A stretch of DNA of 32,105 nucleotides from Clostridiales bacterium UBA1775 (GTDB lineage: Bacteria; Bacillota; Clostridia; Monoglobales; Firm-18): assembly GCA_002314595.1 (NCBI GenBank), contig DCGP01000015.1, forward strand, positions 29,743 to 61,847, given 5' to 3'. Positions 23,514 to 31,925 of the stretch are shown in pieces. The notes beneath the pieces are model-generated. The model made no database searches and had not been told where the DNA came from. It was given only the letters and a program-made list of their open reading frames with translations. Both the position numbers and the translations under genes were made by a program. Positions within the stretch are counted from its first letter, which is position 1, and each line of letters starts with the position of its first letter.

Positions 23514-24772
23514 CTGCAAGACAATTAGCACTTACGGTTTTATTTGAAATTGATAAAAACGGAGCTTATGTTGGCATAGAACTAAAAAAACAGTTGTATG
23601 CTTGTGAACTGTCACATATAGATAAAGCATTTGCAACAGAGCTTGTATATGGTGTAATAAAAAACAGAACAAGGCTTGATTATGTTATTTCAAAATTCAG
23701 CAAACAAAAGCTAAAAAAAATATCTGTGTGGATATTAAATATTTTAAGGCTTGGCATATATCAAATACTGTTTCTTGATAAAATTCCGGAAAGTGCAGCT
23801 GTAAACGAAAGTGTTAAATTGGCAAAAAGGTACGGGCATCAGGCATCATCAGGATTTGTAAATGGTGTATTGCGTAGCGTAATCAGAAACGGAGATGTAG
23901 AATATCCAAAGGGCAAAGAGTATTTTGAAATATTTTATTCTCACCCAAAATGGCTTGTGGATATGTTGTTTGCACAATACGGAGAAGAGGCAACTAAAAT
24001 TATTGAGGCAAATAATACAGTACCAAGCACAACAGTTCGCATAAATACTTTAAAAACAGACGTTAAAATTTTATGGGATAAATTAACTTCAAAAGGAATA
24101 TGCGTTAGTAAAACATTAGAAGAAAATATTATAAAAATAAGTGGATTTGGGGATATTTCCAAGCTTGAAGAATATATAAACGGTGAAATTACACCACAGG
24201 GTTTAAGCTCATATTTGGCATCAAAATTACTTGATGTAAAGGAAAATGATGTTGTAATGGATTTATGCTCTGCGCCGGGCGGAAAATCTACTGCTATGGC
24301 AGAATATACTGATGACAATGCTAAAATTTTTGCCTTTGATATTTATGACCACAAGGTTGAAATCATCAATAAAAATTGCAAACGTTTGGGAATTATAAAC
24401 ATAAAAACAAAGGTATGGGATTCCACAAAATTACTTGATGAATTTGTTGGCAAGGCAGATAAAATTTTGGTTGATGCACCATGTAGTGGTATTGGCATAA
24501 TTCGTAAAAAACCTGATATTAAATGGAATAGAGAAAACGAAAATTTTGAAGATTTAATATCAATTCAAAAGTCCATACTTGAAAATGCAGACAAATACCT
24601 AAAAAAAGACGGAACATTAGTGTATTCAACCTGCACACTTAATAAGGCAGAAAACGAAGATGTTACAAAAGAGTTTGCAAAGGAATATAACTATGAAATT
24701 GTTTTATCTAAAACCATATTGCCCTATGATGATATGGACGGATTTTATATGTGTAAAATGATAAAGAGGTAA
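23510..24772 (+). CDS. rsmB: 16S rRNA (cytosine-967 C5)-methyltransferase
   Basis: A 420-residue SAM-dependent RNA methyltransferase modifying C967 (E. coli numbering) of 16S rRNA. The N-terminal 130 residues form a NusB-like RNA-binding domain, with a Rossmann methyltransferase domain after it. SAM motif DLCSAPGGKS, motif IV DAPCSG (Cys325) and motif VI YSTCT with the nucleophile Cys375 are all intact; RsmB uses Cys375-type attack and Cys325-type release. It begins inside the last codon of fmt. The next gene, DUF896, starts 4 bases after its stop. Confidence 0.96.
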   Translation: MTARQLALTVLFEIDKNGAYVGIELKKQLYACELSHIDKAFATELVYGVIKNRTRLDYVISKFSKQKLKKISVWILNILRLGIYQILFLDKIPESAAVNESVKLAKRYGHQASSGFVNGVLRSVIRNGDVEYPKGKEYFEIFYSHPKWLVDMLFAQYGEEATKIIEANNTVPSTTVRINTLKTDVKILWDKLTSKGICVSKTLEENIIKISGFGDISKLEEYINGEITPQGLSSYLASKLLDVKENDVVMDLCSAPGGKSTAMAEYTDDNAKIFAFDIYDHKVEIINKNCKRLGIINIKTKVWDSTKLLDEFVGKADKILVDAPCSGIGIIRKKPDIKWNRENENFEDLISIQKSILENADKYLKKDGTLVYSTCTLNKAENEDVTKEFAKEYNYEIVLSKTILPYDDMDGFYMCKMIKR

Positions 24773-24776
24773 ATAA

Positions 24777-24962
24777 ATGGAAAGAAAGCTAATTGATGAA
24801 ATAAATATGCTTGCTAAAAAGCAAAGGGAGCAAGGGCTTACAGAAAAGGAAAAAGAAAGGCAAGCAGAACTTCGTAAAATGTATCTTGAAGACGTTAAAA
24901 GAAATTTTAAAAGTCAACTTGATAATTTAGTTATTGACAGGAATGATAAAAATGTTCACTAA
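24777..24962 (+). CDS. DUF896 (YnzC-like) small helical protein
   Basis: A 61-residue, highly charged protein predicted to be two helices. The pattern INMLAKKQREQGLTEKEKE (9-27) and QAELRKMYLEDVKRNFK (29-45) is the DUF896/YnzC signature. YnzC in B. subtilis is encoded in the SOS-induced yneA operon but its biochemical role is not established. Here it lies between rsmB (4 bases before) and the MBL-fold gene, which overlaps its end by 11 bases, so co-translation is likely. No LexA-like operator is obvious ahead of it. Association with translation genes rather than SOS genes is the odd feature. Confidence 0.88.
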   Translation: MERKLIDEINMLAKKQREQGLTEKEKERQAELRKMYLEDVKRNFKSQLDNLVIDRNDKNVH

Positions 24963-25833
24963 GTTTAAAAAGCCCGGCAATTTAGGGTTACTTATTGTTG
25001 CAATTATAGCAATAATTATGGTTGTAAGGTTGTATATTGTTTTGCCTGATAATGATGTTGACCATATTTTTGCAGGCAAGCTTGATGTAAAATTTTTGGA
25101 CGTAGGGCAAGGAGATTGTGAAATTATTACTTTGCCTGACGGCAGAAATATAATTATTGATGCAGGAAAAAACGAAACAGAGGAAGACCTTGTGTCTAAA
25201 TTGACAAAGAAGGGCTTTAAACGTTTTGATTATGTTGTAATTACTCACCCTCACGAAGACCATATAGGTGGAATGGCTAAAATAATCGAAAGCTTTGAAA
25301 TAGGCGAAGTATATATGCCTAACAAGACTACAAATACAAAAATATTTTCAAATATATTAACTGCATTGGAAAATAAAAATTGTAAAGTAGTTGAAGCTAA
25401 AAACGGTGTTGTGATGATTGATGAAGATAATATAAAAGCAGAATTTTTAGCCCCGTGTTCGTCAGGGTATAAAGATATTAACAATTATTCTGCAGTATTA
25501 AAGCTAACATATAATAACTTTAAATTTTTATTTGCAGGTGATGCAGGCGAAGATTCTGAAATGGAAATGCTTGAAAGTGGTCAAGACCTTTCGGCAGACG
25601 TGTTGAAGGTGGGACATCACGGAAGTAAGTACAGCTCTACAACTGCATTTATTAAAAAAGTTAATCCAAAATATGCAATTATAGAGGTTGGCAAGGACAA
25701 TTCATACGGGCACCCTGCCAAGGATACATTATACAGGCTTAAAAAAGCAAAAGTTTATCGCACCGACGAAAAAGGCACAATAGACGTTGTATGTGACGGA
25801 AATAAACTTACAGTTTTAACTGAAAAGGAATAA
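24952..25833 (+). CDS. Membrane-anchored ComEC-like MBL-fold hydrolase
   Basis: A 293-residue protein with one N-terminal transmembrane anchor (about 10-31) followed by a metallo-beta-lactamase domain facing outward. The metal motif HPHEDH (99-104) supplies His99, His101, Asp103 and His104; GDAG and VGHHGS follow in order. This matches the stand-alone form of the ComEC/Rec2 C-terminal domain, thought to be an extracellular nuclease or phosphodiesterase; it lacks the ComEC competence membrane domain, so it is not a DNA channel. The true start is uncertain: ATG at 24952 (AGGA 9 bases before) is preferred over TTG at 24934. The stop is 4 bases before rlmN. Confidence 0.85.
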   Translation: MFTKFKKPGNLGLLIVAIIAIIMVVRLYIVLPDNDVDHIFAGKLDVKFLDVGQGDCEIITLPDGRNIIIDAGKNETEEDLVSKLTKKGFKRFDYVVITHPHEDHIGGMAKIIESFEIGEVYMPNKTTNTKIFSNILTALENKNCKVVEAKNGVVMIDEDNIKAEFLAPCSSGYKDINNYSAVLKLTYNNFKFLFAGDAGEDSEMEMLESGQDLSADVLKVGHHGSKYSSTTAFIKKVNPKYAIIEVGKDNSYGHPAKDTLYRLKKAKVYRTDEKGTIDVVCDGNKLTVLTEKE

Positions 25834-25837
25834 ATTT

Positions 25838-26893
25838 ATGGCAAATTTAAATGATTTATCATTTGAAGAACTTAATAACGCAATTACAAGTATTGGAGAA
25901 CCGAAATTTAGAACAGCACAAATCTTTAAATGGTTTTCAAGAGGTGTTACACATCTTGAAGAAATGACAGATTTATCAAAGGCTCTTAAAGAAAAAATTG
26001 TGCAAAATTATACTATTGCAAATGTTGATATTGAACAACGGTTTGATTCTAAACTTGACGAAACTAAAAAGTACCTTATGAAACTTAATGATGGTAACTT
26101 TGTTGAGACTGTTGCAATGACATACAAGCATGGCATTACTGTTTGCATTTCAACAGAAGTCGGTTGTCCTATGGGGTGCAAATTTTGTGCTTCAACATTA
26201 GGCGGTAAGGTTCGTAATTTAACATCAGGGGAAATATTAGGGCAAGTGGCAACAGTGCAACGAGATTTAGGGGAAAGAGTTTCTAATGTTGTGCTGATGG
26301 GCATAGGCGAACCACTTGATAACTATGAAAATGTTGTTACTTTCTTAAAAAACATTAACGATGAAAGAGGTATGAACATTGGTTATAGGCACATTTCGTT
26401 GTCTACTTGTGGATTAGTTGATAAAATCAAAGCCCTTGCAGATGAAAATTTTCCTATAACGCTTTCCGTTTCGCTTCATGCACCAAACGACGAAACAAGG
26501 GATAAAATTATGCCGGTTAATAAAAAATATAATATTAGGGATTTAATTGATGCTTGTAAGTACTATCAATCAATTACAGGCAGACGAATTTCCTTTGAAT
26601 ACATTTTAATTGATAAATTAAACGATACCAAACAACACGCAACAGAACTTGTAAGGCTTACAAGGGGAATGCTAAGCCATATAAATTTAATACCTGCAAA
26701 CTTTGTAAAGGAAAGCAACTTTAAAAAGAGCGATAATTCAAGAGTTCAGGTATTTAAACAAGAATTAGAAAAGTCAGGAATGGCTGTTACAATAAGGCGA
26801 GAGCTTGGCAGTGATATTTCAGCATCTTGCGGACAGTTAAGAAGAAAATACAGCAAGGAGGGTGATAATGATGGTCTTTTACGGCAAAAGTGA
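25838..26893 (+). CDS. rlmN: 23S rRNA (adenine-2503 C2)- and tRNA methyltransferase RlmN
   Basis: Radical SAM enzyme adding a methyl group to C2 of A2503 in 23S rRNA and A37 of some tRNAs. At 351 residues it has the N-terminal helix-hairpin region, the cluster motif Cys110-x3-Cys114-x2-Cys117 (CPMGCKFC) and the C-terminal SASCGQL, whose Cys331 corresponds to the mechanistic cysteine that forms the methylene intermediate. RlmN and Cfr share these; the neighbours (rsmB, prpC) and the standard order favour RlmN. The last 26 bases overlap the prpC start region. Confidence 0.96.
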   Translation: MANLNDLSFEELNNAITSIGEPKFRTAQIFKWFSRGVTHLEEMTDLSKALKEKIVQNYTIANVDIEQRFDSKLDETKKYLMKLNDGNFVETVAMTYKHGITVCISTEVGCPMGCKFCASTLGGKVRNLTSGEILGQVATVQRDLGERVSNVVLMGIGEPLDNYENVVTFLKNINDERGMNIGYRHISLSTCGLVDKIKALADENFPITLSVSLHAPNDETRDKIMPVNKKYNIRDLIDACKYYQSITGRRISFEYILIDKLNDTKQHATELVRLTRGMLSHINLIPANFVKESNFKKSDNSRVQVFKQELEKSGMAVTIRRELGSDISASCGQLRRKYSKEGDNDGLLRQK

Positions 26894-27557
26894 TATTGGA
26901 TTAGTTAGAAAAACTAACCAAGACTCATTTTATATTGATAAGAAAAACAAATGGATAGTAGTAGCAGACGGAATGGGCGGACATAATGGTGGCGAAACTG
27001 CAAGCAAACTTGCAGTTGATACTATTACAGAGGTTATGAATGAAAGTAAGGACTTGAAAATTGCTATCGAAAAGGCAAACGAGGAAATATATGATCTTTC
27101 AATAAAAGAACCAAGCCTTACCGGAATGGGAACAACTGTTGTCCTTTGCTCTATTGATAACGAAAGAGTAAATATTGCACATGTTGGGGACAGCAGAGCG
27201 TATTTAATTAACGAAAAGGGACTCCATAGAATTACAACAGACCATTCGGTTGTGCAACAGCTTTTGGACAGTGGTTCAATAACAGAGGAAGAGGCAAAAA
27301 ATCATCCACAAAGAAATCTGATAACAAGGGCAGTGGGAACTGATAAAATTGTTATGATTGATTTTAATAAACTAACATACGAAAAAAATAATTACATTTT
27401 AGTATGTAGCGACGGATTAACTACGTATACAGACGAAGAGGATATTCATAATATAATAAAGGCAAATACTCCTGAAAAAGCAGTAGACAAACTTGTTGAA
27501 AAAGCAATAGAAAACGGTGGACAGGACAATATAACCGTTGTACTTATTAGAATGTGA
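26868..27557 (+). CDS. prpC: PP2C-type Ser/Thr phosphatase
   Basis: A 229-residue Mg2+/Mn2+-dependent PP2C phosphatase that reverses phosphorylation by the adjacent kinase. Metal-binding acidic residues sit in ADGMGG (Asp34, Gly35) and further motifs HVGDSRAY, SDGLTTY and GGQDNITVVL are intact; TNQDS (16-20) supplies the early Asp. Two start codons adjoin, ATG at 26868 and at 26871; AAGGAGGG is just before both, and an upstream GTG overlapping that ribosome site is rejected. It overlaps rlmN by 26 bases, and its stop lies 14 bases ahead of the kinase start. The usual symbol in B. subtilis is prpC; stp is used elsewhere. Confidence 0.94.
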   Translation: MMVFYGKSDIGLVRKTNQDSFYIDKKNKWIVVADGMGGHNGGETASKLAVDTITEVMNESKDLKIAIEKANEEIYDLSIKEPSLTGMGTTVVLCSIDNERVNIAHVGDSRAYLINEKGLHRITTDHSVVQQLLDSGSITEEEAKNHPQRNLITRAVGTDKIVMIDFNKLTYEKNNYILVCSDGLTTYTDEEDIHNIIKANTPEKAVDKLVEKAIENGGQDNITVVLIRM

Positions 27558-27570
27558 GAGGATGATTAAA

Positions 27571-29538
27571 ATGATAGGATTGATTTTAGGAAATAGATAT
27601 GAAATTATTAAGGAAATCGGCTGTGGCGGAATGGCAAAGGTATACCTTGCACATTGCAGAAAATTAAACAGAGATGTTGCAATTAAAATACCAAAGCCTG
27701 AATTTGCCGGGGACAAAGAATTTTTAGACAGATTTATTAGAGAGGCTCAATCTGCTGCGGCAATCAGCTGTCCAAATATTGTTGGTGTGTATGATGTTGG
27801 ACGCGATGGAGATATTAACTACATAGTTATGGAATATGTTGAAGGTGAGACTCTAAAAGATTATATCGATAAACACGGTATGCTTTCTTGGAGAAAGACA
27901 GTTGACTATGCTATTAAAATATGCAAAGCACTTGACAGTGCTCATAAGCAAGGCATAATTCATAGGGACATTAAGCCTCAAAATATTATTATTACCAAGG
28001 ACGGAACTTTAAAAGTAACCGACTTTGGTATTGCAAGGGCGTCGTCATCTGACACAGTGAATATGGGCGAAAGTACAATGGGCTCTGTTCACTATTTTTC
28101 ACCGGAACAAGCAAGAGGTGGATATACAGATGCAAAAAGTGATATATACTCACTTGGTGTAGTAATGTACGAAATGATTACTGCTCATCTGCCATTTGAT
28201 GGTGATACACCTGTTGCCATTGCAATTAAACATATTCAAGGCTCTGCAATTAACCCAAAGGAATATAATGTTTCTATTCCCCTTGCTGTTGAGGAAGTAA
28301 TTAAAAAGGCAATGGCAAAGGAACAAAGACTTAGATATCAAACTGCCGAAGAAATGATGGCTGACCTAAATATGGCACTAAACTTCCCTGATGAAATACC
28401 TAACAAAGACGACAATATTGGGGATACAATGAAGTTTGAACCAATTAGTGATAATGATATTCCACCTGCTAAAAAGATGCCTAAGGAAATTGAAATTACA
28501 GTTAGTAGACCAAAGCAACAAGAGCCGGTTAGTAAACCAAAGCAACAACCTAAAAAAGGTGAGGAAAAGTCCAAGGAAGAAAACGAAAAAGCCAGTACCA
28601 AAAAGGCAGTTTTGCTTGCAATAGTTTCAGCACTTGCTATCCTTTGCGTGGTGTCTGTACTTGGATTTATGGTATTTGGTGGATGTAGTAAGGAAATAAA
28701 AGTGCCAAATTTAGTTGGTATGACCTACGAAGAAGCATTAGAAAAATATAAAGATGAAAAATTCGAAATAACAGTAGATGAATATGTTGATGACACAGAA
28801 CACGAGGCAGGATATATTTTATCGCAAACCCCCGATGGTGGTATGACAACAAGGTCTCTTGACGAAATCAGGGTTAAGGTTGTTAAGGACAGTAATGGAT
28901 TTACAATTGGCGACTTTGCCGGCAAGACAGTTAAGGAACTAAAAGAAGAGCTTGAAAAGGAATTAAAGGTATATAAGGTTACTATTAAAGAGGTTGAAGA
29001 AGATAGTGGAGAATACGAAAAAGGTCAAATTACAAGAACAAATCCCGATGCGGGCAGTAAGGTTAAGACAGGCTCAACATTAACAGTATATGTAAGCTCA
29101 GGTGGAGAAAAAATGCCTGATTTAATTGGTTGTACCTTGGAGGTTGCCAAAAAGCAATTAGAAAGAATGGGACTTGAACTTGGCAAGGTTACTCCATCTG
29201 ACAATGACGAAAGTTATGTTGTAATTTATCAAAGCATAGACCCTGATACAGTTGTAGAAAAGGGCGAAACAGTAGACTTTGAACTTAAAAAGACAGACCT
29301 TTCTGTTAAAACAGATGAAGGCAAAACATCAACATCGTCTAAGAATATTACAATTGTATTGCCACAGGATTCAGATGTTGTAAATGTTAGAGTTGTCCAA
29401 GATGGTAAGGTTATTCATAACCAAGCTCACAACAAGAGTGAGGGAAGCTTTGACTTAACAATTAGTGGCTCCGGTTCTTCATCTGTTGATATTTACTTTA
29501 ACGGAACATACAGTAAAACTGTTACGGTGGCACTATGA
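27571..29538 (+). CDS. prkC: PASTA-domain Ser/Thr protein kinase PrkC
   Basis: A 655-residue membrane kinase sensing muropeptides or lipid II. The catalytic domain (1-270) has the glycine loop GCGGMAKV (17-24), Lys39, HRDIKPQN (131-138, Asp133) and DFG (151-153), followed by a charged linker with PKQQ repeats (about 313-327), a transmembrane segment at 346-370 and three PASTA repeats (about 376-438, 443-509, 514-573). A final 65 residues rich in Ser and beta strands (591-655) form an extra C-terminal module. B. subtilis PrkC uses the same domains to wake spores. ATG at 27571 is preferred over two earlier starts, as GAGG precedes it at the proper distance. It overlaps rsgA by four bases. Confidence 0.95.
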   Translation: MIGLILGNRYEIIKEIGCGGMAKVYLAHCRKLNRDVAIKIPKPEFAGDKEFLDRFIREAQSAAAISCPNIVGVYDVGRDGDINYIVMEYVEGETLKDYIDKHGMLSWRKTVDYAIKICKALDSAHKQGIIHRDIKPQNIIITKDGTLKVTDFGIARASSSDTVNMGESTMGSVHYFSPEQARGGYTDAKSDIYSLGVVMYEMITAHLPFDGDTPVAIAIKHIQGSAINPKEYNVSIPLAVEEVIKKAMAKEQRLRYQTAEEMMADLNMALNFPDEIPNKDDNIGDTMKFEPISDNDIPPAKKMPKEIEITVSRPKQQEPVSKPKQQPKKGEEKSKEENEKASTKKAVLLAIVSALAILCVVSVLGFMVFGGCSKEIKVPNLVGMTYEEALEKYKDEKFEITVDEYVDDTEHEAGYILSQTPDGGMTTRSLDEIRVKVVKDSNGFTIGDFAGKTVKELKEELEKELKVYKVTIKEVEEDSGEYEKGQITRTNPDAGSKVKTGSTLTVYVSSGGEKMPDLIGCTLEVAKKQLERMGLELGKVTPSDNDESYVVIYQSIDPDTVVEKGETVDFELKKTDLSVKTDEGKTSTSSKNITIVLPQDSDVVNVRVVQDGKVIHNQAHNKSEGSFDLTISGSGSSSVDIYFNGTYSKTVTVAL

Positions 29539-30407
29539 TAGACGGAACAATCGTTAAAGGTATAGGAGGGTTTTACTATGTTTCCACAGAAAACGGCTTA
29601 TATGAATGCAGGGCAAGAGGTAAATTCCGTAAGCAAGGCATTAAGCCAACTGTTGGTGATAAAGTAAAAATTACAGTTGTAAACGAAAACCCAAAGGAAG
29701 GCTCTGTTGATTTTATTGAAGAAAGAAAAAACATTTTAGTAAGACCACCGGTTGCAAATATTGACTGCATAGTTGTTGTGGTTGCAGTTACAAGCCCTGA
29801 ACCTGACTATTTTATGATTGATAAGTTAATTGTTAATGCAGAATTAAAGGGTATTAAAGTCTATATTGCAGCAAATAAAACAGATTTGCTATCCTGTAAT
29901 AAAATAAAGGATATTTATGATAAATCAGGATATAAAGTTTTTCCTGTCTGTGCAGATACAGGCGAGGGAATAGATGAACTAAAAAAACATTTAAAAGGTA
30001 AAATCACAGCATTTGCAGGGAATAGTGGTGTTGGTAAATCAAGTTTGCTTAACAGGTTTGGTTTGGAGCTTGAAACAGGCGAAATAAGTAAAATTGAAAG
30101 AGGAAAACACACCACAAGACACGTTGAACTTTTTAACGTTGATGAGGATACCTTTGTTATGGATACTCCCGGGTTTAGTATCCTTGAAATTACGGAATGT
30201 GAAGCATCAGAGCTAAAAAACTATTTTAATGAATTTTCAAAGTATCAAGACGGTTGCAGATTTAACGGCTGCGACCATATAGGAACAAAACCAAGGGATT
30301 GTGGTGTTGCAAAAGCAGTTTTAGATAATGAAATTTCAAAATCAAGGTACGAAAGCTACACCCAACTATACGAAGGATTAAAGGAGATTAAAAAATGGGA
30401 AAAATAA
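29535..30407 (+). CDS. rsgA: Small-subunit assembly GTPase RsgA
   Basis: A circularly permuted GTPase (290 residues) that checks late 30S maturation. An OB-fold occupies about 1-70, then the G domain in permuted order: G4 NKTD, G1 GNSGVGKSS (162-170), G3 DTPGF. The C-terminal zinc site has Cys241, Cys246, His248 and Cys256. The start ATG overlaps the prkC stop (ATGA). In B. subtilis this protein, also called CpgA, is encoded next to and phosphorylated by PrkC, so the order suggests the same connection. rpe begins before its stop, overlapping by 13 bases. Confidence 0.96.
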   Translation: MIDGTIVKGIGGFYYVSTENGLYECRARGKFRKQGIKPTVGDKVKITVVNENPKEGSVDFIEERKNILVRPPVANIDCIVVVVAVTSPEPDYFMIDKLIVNAELKGIKVYIAANKTDLLSCNKIKDIYDKSGYKVFPVCADTGEGIDELKKHLKGKITAFAGNSGVGKSSLLNRFGLELETGEISKIERGKHTTRHVELFNVDEDTFVMDTPGFSILEITECEASELKNYFNEFSKYQDGCRFNGCDHIGTKPRDCGVAKAVLDNEISKSRYESYTQLYEGLKEIKKWEK

Positions 30408-31057
30408 AAATTTCACCGTCGTTGTTATCTGTGGATATCGGCAATATTGCAAGAGATATTAAAAAACTTGAAAATAGCGTTGACTATTTTCATGTAGACG
30501 TTATGGACGGGCATTTTGTTCCAAATTTAAGCTTTGGAGTTCCTGTCGTTAAGGGGATTAAAAAATACACAAATATTCCTCTTGATGTGCATTTGATGAT
30601 TGATAACCCAAGTAAATATATTGAGCCGTTTATCAATGCAGGAAGTGATATTTTAACTGTCCATGTTGAGGTTGACGATGACATATTAGGTTGCCTTAAA
30701 AAAATTAAGGAAATGGGTGTAAAAAGCGGTTTGGCACTTAACCCAAATACAGACCCCGAAAAATTAAAGCCTTATTTAGATTATACGGATATGGTGCTTC
30801 AAATGACGGTTTTCCCCGGCTTTGGTGGGCAAAGTATGGTTGAAAGTGCTATTGATAACATTCCTGTAATTCGTAATATGATAGGAAATAAAGAGCTTGA
30901 AGTTGATGGTGGTATTGTTAAGGAAAATGTTCATAAGTTAACAAGCTGTGGGGCAGACGTTATAGTTAGCGGCTCAGGTATATTTAAATATGATGACATT
31001 GCAAATGCAGCAGACGAGCTTCGTATGTATGCAATAAGGGGGCAAGATAATGAGTAA
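30395..31057 (+). CDS. rpe: Ribulose-phosphate 3-epimerase
   Basis: Interconverts ribulose 5-phosphate and xylulose 5-phosphate in the pentose phosphate pathway. The 220-residue TIM barrel has the expected SPSLLSVDIGNI start (7-18), HVDVMDGHFVPN (34-45) with catalytic Asp and metal His, DVHLMI (65-70), and MTVFPGFGGQ (137-146). GGAGATT lies before the ATG, which sits inside rsgA. thiN starts eight bases before its stop. Its link to cofactor genes is indirect: transketolase, the next enzyme, needs TPP made by ThiN. Confidence 0.96.
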   Translation: MGKIKISPSLLSVDIGNIARDIKKLENSVDYFHVDVMDGHFVPNLSFGVPVVKGIKKYTNIPLDVHLMIDNPSKYIEPFINAGSDILTVHVEVDDDILGCLKKIKEMGVKSGLALNPNTDPEKLKPYLDYTDMVLQMTVFPGFGGQSMVESAIDNIPVIRNMIGNKELEVDGGIVKENVHKLTSCGADVIVSGSGIFKYDDIANAADELRMYAIRGQDNE

Positions 31058-31685
31058 AAGAGCTTTTATTTTTGCGGCAGGCACATACACTCCGGAGGAT
31101 TTAAAACTATACAGAAGAATAAAATTTAAAGAAGATGATGTTATAGTTTGTGCAGATGGCGGATATGATGCAATATATTATACTAATATTATACCAACAG
31201 CAATAATAGGCGACTTAGACTCAGTTAGATTTCCTCTCCCAAGCAATGCAGAAATTATTAGATATCCAACAGAAAAGGATAAGACAGACCTTGAAATATG
31301 TATAGATTATATTAAGGATAAAGAATGTGATACATTGTTTATTTTAGGTGCATTAGGAGGCAGACTTGACCACATATTAGGGTGTAACTATGCTTTGGAA
31401 TATGCAATGAATTTAGGTATAAATGCAATGATTCTGTGTGGAAAAACCAGAGTGTATTTGGTTAAGGACAAAATTGAGTTGGACAGAGAAACTTTTGACT
31501 ATGTTTCACTTATTCCTTGCACTACAACTGTTACCGGCGTTACAACCCAAGGGCTTAAATATCCACTTGAAAATGCAGAATTAAAGCGACAAAGCAGTTA
31601 CGGAATTAGTAATGAATTTTACAATAATAAGGCAGAAGTCAGTATTAAAAGTGGGCTTTTGTTTGTAATATGCGTAAGCGAGTAA
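31050..31685 (+). CDS. thiN: Thiamine pyrophosphokinase
   Basis: Phosphorylates thiamine with ATP to TPP. At 211 residues it has CADGGYDAIYY (34-44), IGDLDS (53-58), YPTEKDKTDLE (71-81) with the ATP-binding Asp region, and GALGGRLDH (98-106). These match TPK (ThiN, YloS in B. subtilis). It overlaps rpe by 8 bases. It is the last member of the continuously overlapping operon: after its stop is a 62-base gap with an RNA hairpin and the membrane mini-gene. A TPP riboswitch begins less than 400 bases downstream, placing the producer and the sensor of TPP side by side. Confidence 0.95.
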   Translation: MSKRAFIFAAGTYTPEDLKLYRRIKFKEDDVIVCADGGYDAIYYTNIIPTAIIGDLDSVRFPLPSNAEIIRYPTEKDKTDLEICIDYIKDKECDTLFILGALGGRLDHILGCNYALEYAMNLGINAMILCGKTRVYLVKDKIELDRETFDYVSLIPCTTTVTGVTTQGLKYPLENAELKRQSSYGISNEFYNNKAEVSIKSGLLFVICVSE

Positions 31686-31693
31686 CAAAATTT

Positions 31694-31747
31694 AGGCATC
31701 TCTCATATAGTGATAACAGATAATGTTAAACTATTGGAGGGGTGCCT
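31694..31747 (+). promoter_or_regulatory. Hairpin covering the ribosome site of the 54-residue mini-gene
   Basis: AGGCATCTCTC (31694-31704) pairs with GAGGGGTGCCT (31737-31747) through 11 pairs including two G-U. Inside, ATAGT (31707-31711) pairs with ACTAT (31730-31734) and TAACA with TGTTA around GATAA. The right arm contains the GGAGGGG ribosome site and ends at the base before the TTG start. A terminator for thiN is the alternative; the T tract that follows is broken. Confidence 0.6.
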
Positions 31748-31912
31748 TTGATTTTGTCTTGTATAGTGGTAGCATTTTTAATAGGAGCATTTACAGCAGG
31801 AGTATTGCTTGCATTGGCATTACCTACATGGGTTTTAGTAATAATTCAATCAATACTAATTATTATTTTAATTTGGTTTATTGTTAAACCAAGAAAAAAG
31901 AAATGTAAATGA
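31748..31912 (+). CDS. 54-residue membrane mini-protein before spoVM
   Basis: An open frame of 54 codons starting TTG 7 bases after GGAGGGG. The product is strongly hydrophobic with two apparent membrane segments (about 3-24 and 27-46), separated by a Pro-Thr-Trp turn near 26-28, and ends in a basic tail (KPRKKKCK, 47-54). I do not recognise a family. Its position between thiN and spoVM, its overlong SD and its own RBS-covering hairpin argue for a real, regulated gene. spoVM begins 13 bases later, so the two may share a message. A role with SpoVM at the forespore membrane would be plausible, but is inference. Confidence 0.6.
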   Translation: MILSCIVVAFLIGAFTAGVLLALALPTWVLVIIQSILIIILIWFIVKPRKKKCK

Positions 31913-31925
31913 AAGGGGTATTGTT

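Noticed and set aside
24952..25833. ComEC DNA-uptake channel
   Set aside because: Only the C-terminal hydrolase type domain is present with one anchor; the channel-forming competence domain is missing.
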